The notes below the pieces were generated by a model. The model made no database searches. It was given only the letters and a program-made list of their open reading frames with translations, and was not told where the DNA came from. DNA of 64,000 nucleotides from Eleusine coracana subsp. coracana (Eukaryota > Streptophyta > Magnoliopsida > Poales > Poaceae). The stretch lies in contig CM064417.1 in NCBI GenBank assembly GCA_032690845.1, positions 28,520,536 through 28,584,535 on the forward strand, in the 5' to 3' direction. Positions within the stretch are counted from its first letter, which is position 1. Every line of letters starts with the position of its first letter. The position numbers and the translations under genes are program-made. Of the stretch, positions 51,773 to 62,857 are shown one piece after another.

Positions 51773-54104
51773 AATCCTCCACACTTACCCTTTTACTCTT
51801 CCTCGAGTGAATGAAAAAGAAATAAGGTGGAAACATAGATTGTGAATAGATGAAGATTAATATGCAAATGTTTCCATGACACACCTTGCTTGTACTTATG
51901 AAATGTCTATCGTGCACTCCTTGGATGGTTGAGAGTTGGAACGGTACTAGCTTTGGGGAATTCCTGCTCATGTTAACTATACCTCCTTGGATAACCTGAG
52001 TGTTCATTTATTGGGTCTATCTCCTTAATTGATTTAATCTCGATCACTCAAGTGTATGAAAATTTTCCTCACTAGGGCAATGCCCTTCTTTTTCCTACTT
52101 CTAAAGATAGGCCTTTGTGTAGCTCAAGGTAGGTGTAAAAAGAGGCATACTTGCGCTTCATGATATTACCAAGTAAAAAACCGGATCTAGAAGCAAGAAG
52201 CAAATCATGAGTCATGACCAAATATGTGCACTATGATAGAATGGAAAATGGAAGCTCTATGATGCTTCAGATGGGAGTACCATGGCTATCTCTCTTTTTT
52301 TAACTCTTCAAGGAACTTGAATATTTTTGCCACACCCAACATGGGGCATGGATCTTTTTATTTTGTAATAGCCATAGTCCTGGAGAGCGAGGAGTAATTG
52401 AGGCTTCTATTTTGTGGATGATGGAATGAAATTTGTGCACATATTTAGATCATAACGCAGGATGAGCAACTGCCCTAGGGTCACAACAATTTAACAAAGT
52501 TCGATGAAGACATCAAGAAGCATATGCATAGGGTTTCTCAAGATAATAAATCATATGGCTCTTGTAGGTATTTTCAATCTCATGAGGGGTAGACCTTTTT
52601 AAATTTCACACTTAAATTTTCGAAGATGGTTAGTAACATGAAACGGGTCATTCCTAAAGTCTACCATATCTCAACAATCAACAATCTAGGATGCAGGGGT
52701 TCGTATAAAATTTTTTTAGCACAAGCATGAAGCATGAAATAGGAACAAAGGCATAAAATTTTCATCAATTCAAGTCCTATTTGAATTTTTGTGTTTTCAC
52801 GGCTTGCTCAAGTTGATTTTATTTATATTTAAATTTTACAAACTAAAATAACTCGAAACATGGGAGGATAAGATAGGAGACAGACAAACCTGACTGAGGT
52901 AGAAAGGTGGGTCTCGGTGGTGCCACCTCCCGGTCAGTCGACCTGAACGTGGGCCCTTTCTGGCTCTCCTTTTTGCTACTGGCCGATGCGATAGTGCTTT
53001 GTGCAAATATAATTGTTTTCATCGCGTTTGTTCATCGAATGTTGTGAGTCCTCCCCCACGCTTATTTCGTTGTCTGCCCTTTTTAGACATAAAACAACAA
53101 AACACAAACATGCTCTACCGGTCTTATGGACCGTGGAGCCTAAACTCTTTATTTTTATTAATAGGTGCTTACATTGGAAAGGGAAATAAATTAATTTAAT
53201 GAAATAAATGAAGGGAAAACCTAAAAAGCACCTATTTTCTAAGATAACTATGCTACAGGACTTGTTGCTCTACTTAGCATAATACTCATCCTCGAACCCC
53301 GTAAGTGCAAAGATCCGCTTAAGCTTAGCGGATAGGTTGGCGTGCTTCTCAGATATTGTGTGATGAAGCTCGTAGCACTCAACCCAAGCTTCAGCCAACC
53401 TCCTAACCAAGTCCTTATTTGCGAGTTGCAGCCTTGCAAGCTTCTTGGCTAGGTCAGTGACGGTAATCTCCTCCTCCTCGTCGCTGCTCTAAAATGCCCC
53501 CGCAGCCCAGGAAATCTTTAGCAGATGAATGGTATGCCGAATATGCCCCCTTGTCATGGCCGCAACAGTTTTGGAGCTAGAGAAGGCGATCGGCAACGGG
53601 GTGAGGGCATCCTGCCCTTCCCCCTCCCGGAAGAGCCATCCAGCGGAGGAAAAACGTCAAGAGGAGTAGCGGTGATGTACTTGACCTCCGTCAGGTCAAT
53701 GTTTAGGTTGGCCAGCGCTTGATTAGTAGGGGTAATGGGCCCTGACAGGTTGAAGGTTTTGGCGCTAGAGGATGGTGCTTGGCTACTAGACTTCGTCATG
53801 GCGGTAAGGAAGGTGAAGGTGTTTTGGTATGGAAAAGAATGGAGTCAGGAGGAGGATATAAGGTGGGTTGTAGGTTTTGTGCTGTCATGAAGAGGTTTTG
53901 GGATCATCACGAGGCTACACATAGGGAAGGCTCTAGACGACACGCACTAGAAAGCAGAGGGGAAACAGAGCCAACCCTAGGTCGGTCAACCTAGGGCCTC
54001 CGTTCAATTGACCTGGGCCCTGCCCAGATCCTAGCCTCCTTTCTGGTGTGTGATCAAATGTCCTTATGGGATTTACCTATGTTCCTATTTTGGTTAGCAA
54101 TACT
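51773..54104 (-). other. Athila B 3' region downstream of integrase
   Basis: 2.3 kb, mostly without coding signal. A small minus-strand ORF at 53554-53799 ('MTKSSSQAPSSSAKTF', 'VKYITATPLDVFPPLDGSSG') may extend in another frame into 53248-53439. I do not recognise it, and it has no signal peptide or membrane segment, so env is not supported. Palindromic GGTCAGTCGACC (about 52931) and CCTAGGTCGGTCAACCTAGG (about 53975) echo the LTR motif. Confidence 0.6.
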
Positions 54105-55494
54105 TTAGTCCGAGATAACACGTAAATCAATTAAATCAATCACATCTATCTCCTCCTCTAAATACTTAGGCTCAAGAAAAACTTCCAAATGGTGACCATT
54201 TACCTTAAAAAGGTTTTCGTCTTTATCGTGGAGTGTGATTGTCCCGTGTGACACAGTGTCAATGATGTCAAATGGTCCTTCCCACTTGCTTCTAAGCTTC
54301 CCATGCCCAAAAAGCTTTCCTCTTGAATTAAAGAGTAATACCTTATCCCTAGGTTTGAACACTTTCGGCTTTAACCTCTTGTCGTGCCATCTTTTAGTTC
54401 TTTACTTATAAATCTTGGCACTAGAGTAAGCCTTATCTCTCCATTCCTCCAGTTCTGATATCTACATCCTTCTATGCTCTTCTGCCTTATCCAAGTCCAT
54501 GTTCTAGTTCTTGATTGTCTAGTGTGCTCGGTGCTCCATCTCAATAGGTAAATGGCACGGTTTGCCATAGACCAATTGAAATGGAGACATCCTGATGGGT
54601 GTCTTATATGTTGTCCTATATGCCCATAGAGAACTAGGTAGTTTACTCTTCCAACTCACGCCCATTTCTTCCGCTGTCTTTTGCAGGATATTCTTGATCT
54701 GCTTATTTGAGGTTTCTGTCTGCCCACTAGTTTGTATGGAGTGGCTTTAATACGCCTCACACCTAAATCTCTCAAAAATGTATGGAAGGCTTTATGTATA
54801 AAATGGGACCCTCCATCACTTATGATTAATTTAGGTGTGCCAAGGCGCGGAAAATGTACCCTTGGAACATTTTCCTTGCTTGTTTGTGGTCGGCATGTTT
54901 GCAAGGAACTGCTTCTACCCATTTGGACACATAATCGATGGCTACCAGAATATACTCGCACCCCTGAGACACTAGGAAAGGTCCCATGAAGTTGATACCC
55001 TAGACATCAAAAGGTTCAACTTGAAGGTTGTATGTTCAGGGCATCGCATTGCGAGCAGTGAGTCCCCCATTTTTTTTCTGGCAGCTTGCACACCTCCGGA
55101 CATAGTCCTTGGCATCCTCATGCATGGTTGGCTAGTAGAAACCACTTTGCCAAACCTTAATTCGAGTGCGATCTGGTCCATAGTGACCTCCATAGGGATC
55201 GGAGTGACACTTCTCAATAATCTGAGCACCCTCTACTGCTAGGACACGTCTTCTCATTACTCTGTCTGTGTCCTGTCTGAATAGGTACGGGTTGTACCAC
55301 ACATGACATTGACTTTCCCTGACAAGCTTTTCCTTGTCTACCCCTGGTGGCACGTAACCCATGACCATAATGTTGACAATGTCCGCATATCTTGGGTTGG
55401 TATCGGTCACTTTTAGCAGCATGTCGTCGTGGAGGAAATCATTTATAGGGAGGTCTTGCATGTCAGTGACTTTCATGCGAGACAAATGATCCAT
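54105..55494 (-). pseudogene. Athila B integrase
   Basis: The minus strand from 55494 gives 'MDHLSRMKVTDMQDLPINDF', the RNase H-integrase junction, then the zinc site His-His ('CHSDPYGGHYGPD') and 'CAACQKK'. The core's first Asp reads Asn: 'GINFMGPF' where GIDFMGPF is expected (about 54985). The second Asp is kept in 'ISDGGSHFIHKAFHTFL' (about 54815). 'TSGQTETSNKQIKNILQK' with its Glu lies after a frameshift near 54730. The C-terminal domain 'FKPRDKVLLFNSRGKLFG' and 'KVNGHHLEVFLEP' is open (54105-54362). Several stops interrupt it. Integration activity is not possible from this copy. Confidence 0.9.
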
Positions 55495-55869
55495 GACTAA
55501 ATTGTCTACTCCTTTCTTATCTCTAATTTCTAGGTCAAATTCTTAGAGCAGGAGAATCCATCTAAGTAGCCTAGGTTTCACGTCCTTATTAGTGAGCAGA
55601 TATTTTAATGCAGTATGGTCAGTGTAAATAATGACCTTTGCTCCAACTAAGTAAGACCGAAACTTATCGATAGCAAAGACCACAGCTAGGAGCTCTTTTT
55701 TCGTGGTAGCATAATTGAGTTGTGCTCCTGCCATGATCTTGCTAGCATAGGCTATTGTGTGATGCTTTATATCCTTGGTTTGGCCTAAGACCACCCCAAC
55801 GGCATAGTCACTGGCATCACACATGATTTCAAAAGGCGGCATCCAATCGGGGGGTTGAATGATTGGTGC
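55495..55869 (-). pseudogene. Athila B RNase H
   Basis: 'PPFEIMCDASDYAVGVVLGQ' (Asp), 'LNYATTKKELLAVVFAIDKF' (Glu) and 'VIIYTDHTALKYLLTNKD' (Asp) are all present, so the three visible metal ligands remain. A stop at 55543-55545 breaks it between 'RLLRWILLL' and 'EFDLEIRDKKGV' (Gln to stop). Confidence 0.9.
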
Positions 55870-56932
55870 TTAGACGAATGCCTTCTTCAAAATGTCATAA
55901 ACTTTTTGACACTCGTAATCGAAATCAAGCGTAGCCTCCTTAGCTAAGAGGTTCGTGAGAGGTCTAGCGATCTTGGAAAAGTCCTTAACATTTATGGGAG
56001 GTTCAAGCATTTCTATGACTTCAATTTTGGCTCTGTCTACCTCAATCCCCTGCTCAAACACTAAGTGTCCAAGCACGATGCCTTCTCGGACCATAAAATG
56101 GCACTTTCCCAATTTAGTACTTGGTCCTTCTCATGGCATCATTGCAAGACTCTGTCTAAATTCTTAAGACATTGATCAAAGAATTTTCCATAAACCGTGA
56201 ACTCATCCATGAAGACCTCCATAATTTCTTTGATGATATATGAGAAAATGGACATCATGCACCGCTGAAAAGAAGCGGGCGCGTTACATAATCTGAATGA
56301 CATCCTATGATAGGCGTAAGTGCCATACGGACATGTGAATGTAGTCTTGCTTTGATCCTTGGGATGGATGGGAGTTTGGTGATAACCAGAATATGCATCA
56401 AGGAAACAAATGTAGGAATGTTTTGCCAACCGCTCTAACATTTCATCGATGAAAGGCAGTGAGAAATGGTCTTTCTTTGTGGCCTTGTTGAGTTTTCTGT
56501 AGTCGATGCACATTCTCCATCCTGTCATGGATCATTGAGGGATTGGCTCATTCTTCTCATTGGTAACGACTGTCATTCCTCCTTTTTTAGGGACTACTTG
56601 GACTGGACTCGCCCATTTGCTGTGCAGGGTGGGATAAATAATCCTGGCATGCAATAACTTATGCACCTCCTTCTTTACTACTTCCCGCGTTGCATTGTTC
56701 AGCCTACGTTGAGGTTCCCTAGATGGCGTACTATCTGGGTCAATGGGATGCGGTGTGGGCAAAGAGTAGAGCTTATTCCTTTAAGGTCCTGGAGCGAGTA
56801 GCCTAGTATGTGCCTACGCTTTTCTAAGACTGCTATCAGCCTACGAGTTTCGCCTTCTGAAAGCTTGTCACTGATAATGACAGGAGCTTCAAGGTCACCA
56901 TCAAGAAAGGCATAGTGTAGTCCTGGAGGCAA
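55870..56932 (-). pseudogene. Athila B reverse transcriptase, catalytic motif altered
   Basis: It starts near 'APVIISDKLSEGETRRLIAV'. A frameshift near 56760 is followed by 'PQRRLNNATREVVKKEVHKL' and 'SPVQVVPKKGGMTVV', then after a stop 'TGWRMCIDYRKLNKATKKDH'. Motif A keeps its Asp ('FLDAYSGYHQ'). Motif C reads VFMDEFTVYG where relatives have VFMDDFSVYG, so the second Asp is Glu. 'GKCHFMVREGIVLGHLV' and 'EVIEMLEPPINVKDFS' follow. The stretch between them that would encode 'SFLGHAGFYRRFI' is lost. Confidence 0.92.
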
Positions 56933-57414
56933 GGTTTTGAGCTCTACTAGTGGCCAAGGTTCTATCTCTAGTTCAGGTAACTCTATGGTTTCCTACAACT
57001 CATCTTCCTCTTGGATAAAATTCTCCGCCTCTTGTTCAAGAAAGGAAGAATGTCGATCACTTCTTCCACTAGCTCTTCATCGGGGAGAGGTTCAGTAATG
57101 TTGTTTCTCGATTGTAAAATTGGCATGGAAATATTCCTGCCCCCTAGTTTCACATCGAGGTGTCCAAAAGTAGGAAGTTCCATCAAAAGTTTTTCAATGG
57201 GAACCCCAATTAGGATGTCAAACTCCTGGACCTCAAAAATATGGAAGTCAGGGATTGCCTCGATGGATTCGTGTATAACTGACACTCCGTGCAAAATCCC
57301 CATGCCTCTAGACAAAAGTCCTGAGGGAGTCGTAGAGGCTTTTAATGTAGGCACCAATCGCACATCGTTCACATGAGCTAGTGCGAACGTGGCTGACATG
57401 ATGTTGGCGCCCAC
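56933..57414 (-). pseudogene. Athila B protease region
   Basis: An open minus-strand stretch from 57414 with 'GANIMSATFALAHVNDVRLV' and 'SVIHESIEAIPDFHIFEVQE', then 'FDILIGVPIEKLLMELPTFG'. This is the aspartic-protease-like block between gag and RT in Athila-type elements. The usual catalytic D-S/T-G is not seen; the position before 'GANIMSA' has a stop (57427). It is acidic toward the end, leading to RT. Confidence 0.75.
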
Positions 57415-57426
57415 TGTGGGATTATA

Positions 57427-58475
57427 CTAGGCTTTACCCAATGTCCCTCTTACGTTGAGTTGAACGTAGGACGAAGGAGAGATTATTTTAAGAATATCAG
57501 GTGAAAGCTCAATCTCCCTCATCCAATCATTGCTTAAGATAGAGGTAAGTTCTCTCACAATTTCTAAAAGAAACTCCTTGTCATGAGGACAAGACGGAAC
57601 ATCAGAAACATATGGTCTGACCTGAAGTTTATATCTTGAGGTGTTCCCATACTCATCTTCAAAGAGATTATCCTTAAGGATGAAGGGCAGTCCAGAGGTA
57701 GAAGGTTCTTCATACTCTGGGTTTGGTGGTTCGAACGAGGTTTGAGAGGTGGAGTCTGAGGATGTAGAGTTTATAGGCTCAGGCTCGTAAAAATTTGGGA
57801 CCTCGTTGCTTGCCTTGACTTCATCTGTTGGTTCATCGTCTTCAACTGGGAAAGATGAATTCTTGAGAATACGCTCGAGAATTCCTTCGGCTGGCGTTTT
57901 GAGGGCGAATGACCCACCGGTTGTGATGTCAAGGAGCAAGGCAAAATCCTTGGCTAATCTCGTATAAAAATGTTCAAGGACAACGTTCTCAGGAATAGCC
58001 AAGTCTGGGCCAGTTCGTATTAACGATGAGATTTTGGCCCAGACTGCACCCAAGGACTCCTTCTCTTTTTACTGGAAGGCAATAACCTCTATACGTAGAC
58101 CAGTGATTCAAGAAAATAGGAAGAATGTGTGACAGAATTCATCTTGCAACTTCTCCCAGTCACCATTCACTTTTCCTACGGAATGAGTGTACCATTGTTT
58201 CACCTGATCGTTAAGGGAAAAGGGAAATGCATTCCACTTTAGAGTTTCCTGCGACATAGTTTCAGGGTTGCACACAGTAACTCGAATTCACGTAGTTGCT
58301 CCTACGGGATTTCATGTTTCAGCCAAGAGAAGGTTTGCTCTCAAACCAAGGCTAAAAAGACAGGGTAGAGTCATAATAATTCACGTAGATTGCTTGTCTA
58401 GATGAAGGTGGCTCATAGAACTCACCCTTTGGGGTGGATAGACTGGAGATAGAAGGTCCGTCCATGGTAGATGAG
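57427..58475 (-). pseudogene. Athila B gag
   Basis: An ATG at 58475 begins 'MDGPSISSLSTPKGEFYEPP', 64 bases inside the primer site, and fits as the gag start. Stops and frameshifts follow. 'NDQVKQWYTHSVGKVNGDWE' (about 58160-58220) is the capsid core. From 58053 an open 208-codon stretch continues with 'VVLEHFYTRLAKDFALLLDI' and 'TTGGSFALKTPAEGILERIL', then an acidic, Ser-rich tail. No zinc knuckle is visible. Confidence 0.82.
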
Positions 58476-58538
58476 AAATAAGAGAAAAGAAAAACTAGAT
58501 ACGAGGACGACTAGGGTCCTAGGATAAAGCGACAACCA

Positions 58539-59863
58539 TCCCCAGCAACGGCGCCAGAAATGCTTGTTGACACTCCTTAATGTCACACCAAAATTGATGG
58601 CAACGCAAGCAGCATTCTCATGGTAATATCTATCAACCACAGAAGAATCCACAAGAGGACGGATAATACTGTAGTAGCACTTCCCTAAGAGAGTATTCAA
58701 GGGTTATCAAATCTAAAGAACGGTTTGTGTTTATCCTAAGTCTAGTCAGGTCCAAGGACAGGAGAGGATAAATGTGGTGTAGGATAAAGAGGTTTATCTA
58801 TGTGTAAGATCCTAATTAAGATCAGGCTGAGGCTTGGGTTATTGCTTTGTGCATGAATTCATGTACTGAACATATTCTCCAGGACAACTCCATCTTAAAT
58901 GCTTATCTCCCAGTCGGACGTGGAGGATTACGTGGGATCCTAGGGCTGTCACTTCATAGAACCTACCTCTCTTCCGTGGGCAAGGCGACGATCAAAGATG
59001 ACTTCTAACCTAAGCACCTCACTTACGTTATACATAACTACTTATCTAAGTCGCATTGCTTAAACTAAGTTTCCTAGATATGTGTATAATAGATATATAA
59101 TATCTATTAACAATCTATGAGACTTTGAATCCACAATAACTAAGCACACAACCTGCCTAATAAGGAAAGCTTAAGAACATAAATAAACATAGAAGACTTA
59201 CTCAATTACTCAAAAAGGGCAAGGTTTCGATGAGGTACAAGGGTGGAGAAGAAGGCCCACAGACAAGGCTCCACTCCAAAGCTCCTTCCAAACTCTCTTC
59301 CTATTCTAGTACTACATAGGAGCAGCACTACACCTTCTTGCTATAGGGAATCACTCTGTAATAATGTCTGTGTGTGAAGTGAAGTGAAGACATCTATTTA
59401 TAGCCTTGGAATGTCAGTTTAGAGGAGTAACCACCATGAAACCGCCATACAACCACCTTCTAGAAAGCACAAGGAGTCGACACGTGGAGGTGGTGGCCAA
59501 ACCACCTTTCCCCCAGGTCGGTCAACCTGGGGTTGGGGCCAATCGGTCTGTGCTTTCTCGGGGTGGCCGACATGTGGGTCCTGATCATTTTAGGTCAGTA
59601 GTTTGGCTGAGTTACGTGGAGGAATCTCGTGAATCCATGTCATCTATCCTTCTGCTTGCTTCTGATTGGTTGATTTGGTATATTCTTGGATAAATGACTT
59701 GGAAACTCTTTAATTTTCATGATAAATTAACCTGCACTCAAATATTTACCAACACTTGTGGAAATCGTTAGTAATAAACTCCTACCACTATGTTGTTTAT
59801 CAATTTTAGCCCTTTTTATGGCGATAGTTGATGGTCAAATTTGGTACTTAAGGACCGTCAATA
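58539..59863 (-). repeat. Athila B 5' LTR and tRNA-Asp primer site
   Basis: The LTR is 58561-59863, ending on the minus strand GGAGTGTCAACAAGCA, then TTTC and the primer site TGGCGCCGTTGCTGGGGA (58556-58539), one change from the tRNA-Asp complement. A TATA box (minus CTATAAATAG, about 59392-59401) is present. Palindrome-like CCAGGTCGGTCAACCTGGGG is at about 59512. The outer end reads TATTGACGG, where TG is expected. Confidence 0.9.
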
Positions 59864-60541
59864 GTCGGCCGACCAGCGACTGGCTCCTTTGGTCCACAGC
59901 TCTGGCTAGTGGGCCCCAGTAGTGGTGGCTCACAAGAAAGAAAATATGTTTCGAGGAAAAAAAAAATTTCAATCTTTCTGCAAATCCAAAATCTCAAAAA
60001 GATAAACTCTGAAAAACTCCATATTTTTGAATAAATTCCAGCAATGCAAAATTCAAATATGCAAATTGAAATCAAAAAGTTTTGAAAAGGGAAATATGGA
60101 TAAATACCATTTTACCTGCCGGCAAGGGTTCACCAATATTTAGTCCAGTGGACGGGACTTTCTCTCCATTGATGTTTAGTTTGCTGTCGGCGCATTCTTG
60201 TCCGGAGATGATGATGTGGATGTCTTCTTTGGCCTCCACATCTTTTTCACCTTCTTGGGCGGTGTGGATGAAGGATTCTTCTTTACCGGCTACTTCTTTG
60301 TCTAGAGCTCAGGTGTGCCTGTTGCCTTCTTTTTCTGGGAGACAAGAGTGGGGTTCTCTTGTGTCTAGAAGTTCAAGATAGCTTCCTCCAGGTTGTCCCT
60401 TCTTGGCTCCTCCTCTAGTTTCTTGATGTCTTCTGGGTTCGGCCAACTCTTGACTCCACCCATGAGGCAGGGCTAGAACTCAAACTTTTCTTCCTTCCCA
60501 TTGAGGTCAAGACAAATCATTTCAGCCCCGACATCAATTTG
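59864..60541 (-). pseudogene. Remnant of another Athila-type element
   Basis: The minus strand at about 60380-60540 reads 'IDVGAEMICLDLNGKEEKFE' and 'PCLMGGVKSWPNPEDIKKLE' with stops between, then Lys/Pro/Ser-rich text toward 60110. This looks like a decayed linker or protease-adjacent region of an Athila-type pol, but I cannot place it firmly. The part 59864-60080 is A/T-rich non-coding with palindromic GTCGGCCGACC at its start. Confidence 0.45.
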
Positions 60542-61933
60542 TGTGTCTGCGGTGCTTAAGAATGGCCAATGGCACCAGAATTTGGACCGGTCCCATTGGT
60601 CAGAGGCGAAGAGTTGAAGTCAGCCAAAGTCAGCGAAGCTCAACGACCAAAAAGAATAAAGTGGGTCCGATAGTGTTATTTTATCTTTTCTTTTTTAGTT
60701 TAGATTTTGTTTAGAAATAAATTAGGATGGTTTGTTTAAGAGTCCTGACCAAGTCGGGTCAAAACCCCTTGCATGGGGCTATAAATATGTAATAGGGTTT
60801 GTATGTGAAAAAAACAACACTTTCGTTCAATACAATTCGGCGCATCGCCAAACCATTGCTCGACGACATCCTCGTCTCGCATGGGCTGCATCAGCTCCGA
60901 TCTCGGTGAGAGACTTGGATTAGTCACCCTTGGTAATTCTATCGACTTCAACTAGTACTTTCTCATTGATTTGATATTCTAGTTGTTATCTTTAGAATTG
61001 CTAGTTATCCGGTAATTAGAGCTTAATTATGTTTATATTATCGATTTCAAATCATAATACTGTCTTAGTTAGGTTTGATCTATTGTGACCTTTAGGAGAT
61101 TTTATAAATTTAATATAGATCTATTATTTGAGTCACTTTATTGATTTTACCTGTAATTGGATCATACTTAGTTCTATCTGCTTTGTTTGGGCACTGTCGA
61201 TTAAGTTTGATCTGCTCGAGCCAGCGAGGCTGCATCGATTTCGATCTCTTGCTGAGTCGATAGGACTAGGCACGAGCGAGTCGTGGGTAGAGTCGATAGA
61301 GTTCTGTCGGAGCATTTAACCGACAGGTTATCACGGTTCGATCGACTTCTTAGCGTCTTAATTGTTTATCATTGCATTTATAGAAGTCGATTGCGTCCTT
61401 TTATTTGATAACATTGGATCTGTAATTTTATGGCATATTTGCAATACCAGCTACCAGATCCATCGACTTAACACTATTGACACGGAGAGTCTTTGCATGC
61501 ATACTGTACTTCTATCGACTCTAGCCAATCTACTATTCTGTAATAAATAGAGCAAGTCTAGCATGTTTATTGTAGATCTATCAACTTTGTTCTATCAATT
61601 TAATTCTTATCAGCATTTTTCATGTAATGTTTAATACTTGTTTATTGAATTGCCGATAAGCCGATATGAATCAGCCGAGTAGTTTATTTTAATAACATTT
61701 GTTGCTGTTTATAGCCATCGGCTGGTTTTCACTAATAGTGATTATCGGCTTTCTTCATCGGCCTGTCTAGGGCCGGTGACCCGTGGAATTTAATTGTTTG
61801 TTTCTTTGTCGATTTGCAGGGAAAATCGACTGGCACGTCCCGGTTTCTTTGTGTTGAGCCTGCACTAGAGTTAAGCAAATCTCTCAGGTGACGCATGTGA
61901 TTTTCACGTCAACATGCTTTTTGGCACGTTTGG
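60542..61933 (+). repeat. Tat-like gypsy LTR with start of primer site
   Basis: A plus-strand LTR ending ACGTCAACA at 61914. The start lies between 60542 (TGTCTGCGGTGC) and 60615 (TGAAGTCAGCC), and I cannot decide. A TATA box TATAAATA is at 60780-60787. After the end, TGCTTTTTGGCACG (61915-61928) resembles the 'TTTTTGGCACGCCCGG' primer region of Tat/RIRE8-type elements. It is cut after TTTGG (61929-61933) by gypsy3, so no interior is left here. Many ATCGAC/TCGAT words are scattered through 60940-61600. Confidence 0.7.
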
Positions 61934-62857
61934 TGATGTGGACAAGGGTTCTCGATCTTCCGAAAGGTTCTTGGTAAGTTGATTTGGTCGGAGGCGACAC
62001 ACAAATCGATCCGGCTTCAGAACAGCACGTTCTAAACCCCGCAATCGCAGCACGACGTCTCCTCTGGTTATCAACCGTCCAAAAGACGATTGACCTCGCC
62101 GAGAAGGCTAATCCCTGCCTGCGAATCAAGAACACAAGCAAGAACAACGAAGAATGCAACACAATTGCAGATGTATGATTAAACTCTCGAAGCTGGGGTC
62201 TCACAAACCGATGAACGGCGAAACTGTTTATGAACAGAATTGATCTAAGCAAAACCCAAACCCTAATGGTGCGGCGGCGGTTGTATATAAAGACTCTAGG
62301 GTCGTGCAAGACCCTCTGGACGCGCCCCTAATTGGGCTCAACTAGATACAAAGCCCAAAGGCAAAAAATAGGCGACGCAGCACCGACACAGATTCTGGAC
62401 TCTCTCTTGTTTTTACGATTCCCGATGACTCCGGATGAATTTTGACATGAGGCTGGCGGCATTGGAAAGGTCTTCTCCTTATCTTTCCGTGCATATGTAG
62501 AACGTCCAAATCCGAGTCCGTATGCGTCCTGGGCGACCGTTTTAGTACAGACTGGTCCTGGACCCCGAAACAGACTCGAAGTCGGTTTTGATTGGGCCTC
62601 CACTTTGGCTTCCAAGCCCTTGCTGGTCCTCCACGTTCCCAAATCCTTCTCCCATCATCTCCTGGTCCTCTCCATGGTTTCTAATCATAAAATAATCATT
62701 AGGTAGCAAACCATTCTCAAAAGTAACATATAGTGAAGAACGTAGGAACGAGCTTACCTCTAAATTTAGTTGTCGTGCACGAGCTCTAGTCATTGGACCT
62801 TGCAAGTCCAGATTTGGAGGAGTGTTGTGTGTATCCATAGGAGTGATGTCCTCATCA
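61934..62857 (-). repeat. gypsy3 3' LTR
   Basis: On the minus strand TGATGAGGACATCACTCC to GTCCACATCA. It is full length, unlike the truncated gypsy2 3' LTR. It has TTATATACAA (about 62281-62290) and the telo-box AAACCCTAA (62258-62266 on the plus strand). The last ~104 pol codons are inside it. Confidence 0.93.

Larger units (their letters stand above)
50522..59863 (-). mobile_element. Athila B, near full-length Athila-type gypsy element, minus strand
   Basis: LTRs at 58561-59863 (5') and 50522-51772 (3'), primer site for tRNA-Asp at 58539-58556, gag, protease, RT, RNase H and integrase in order. A 2.3-kb 3' region and a purine tract next to the 3' LTR (minus GTGTGGAGGATT, 51773-51784) follow. 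Left flank GCCAT and right flank GTCGG do not match, and the 5' LTR starts TA where TG is expected. At least one end was therefore altered after insertion. Stops and frameshifts occur in every domain. Confidence 0.88.

Noticed and set aside
51773..54104. Possible envelope gene downstream of Athila B integrase
   Set aside because: Only short broken ORFs; no signal peptide, membrane segment or furin-type site can be seen.
59864..59868. Right-hand target duplication for Athila B
   Set aside because: GTCGG does not match GCCAT on the left and the interrupted older LTR does not resume here.
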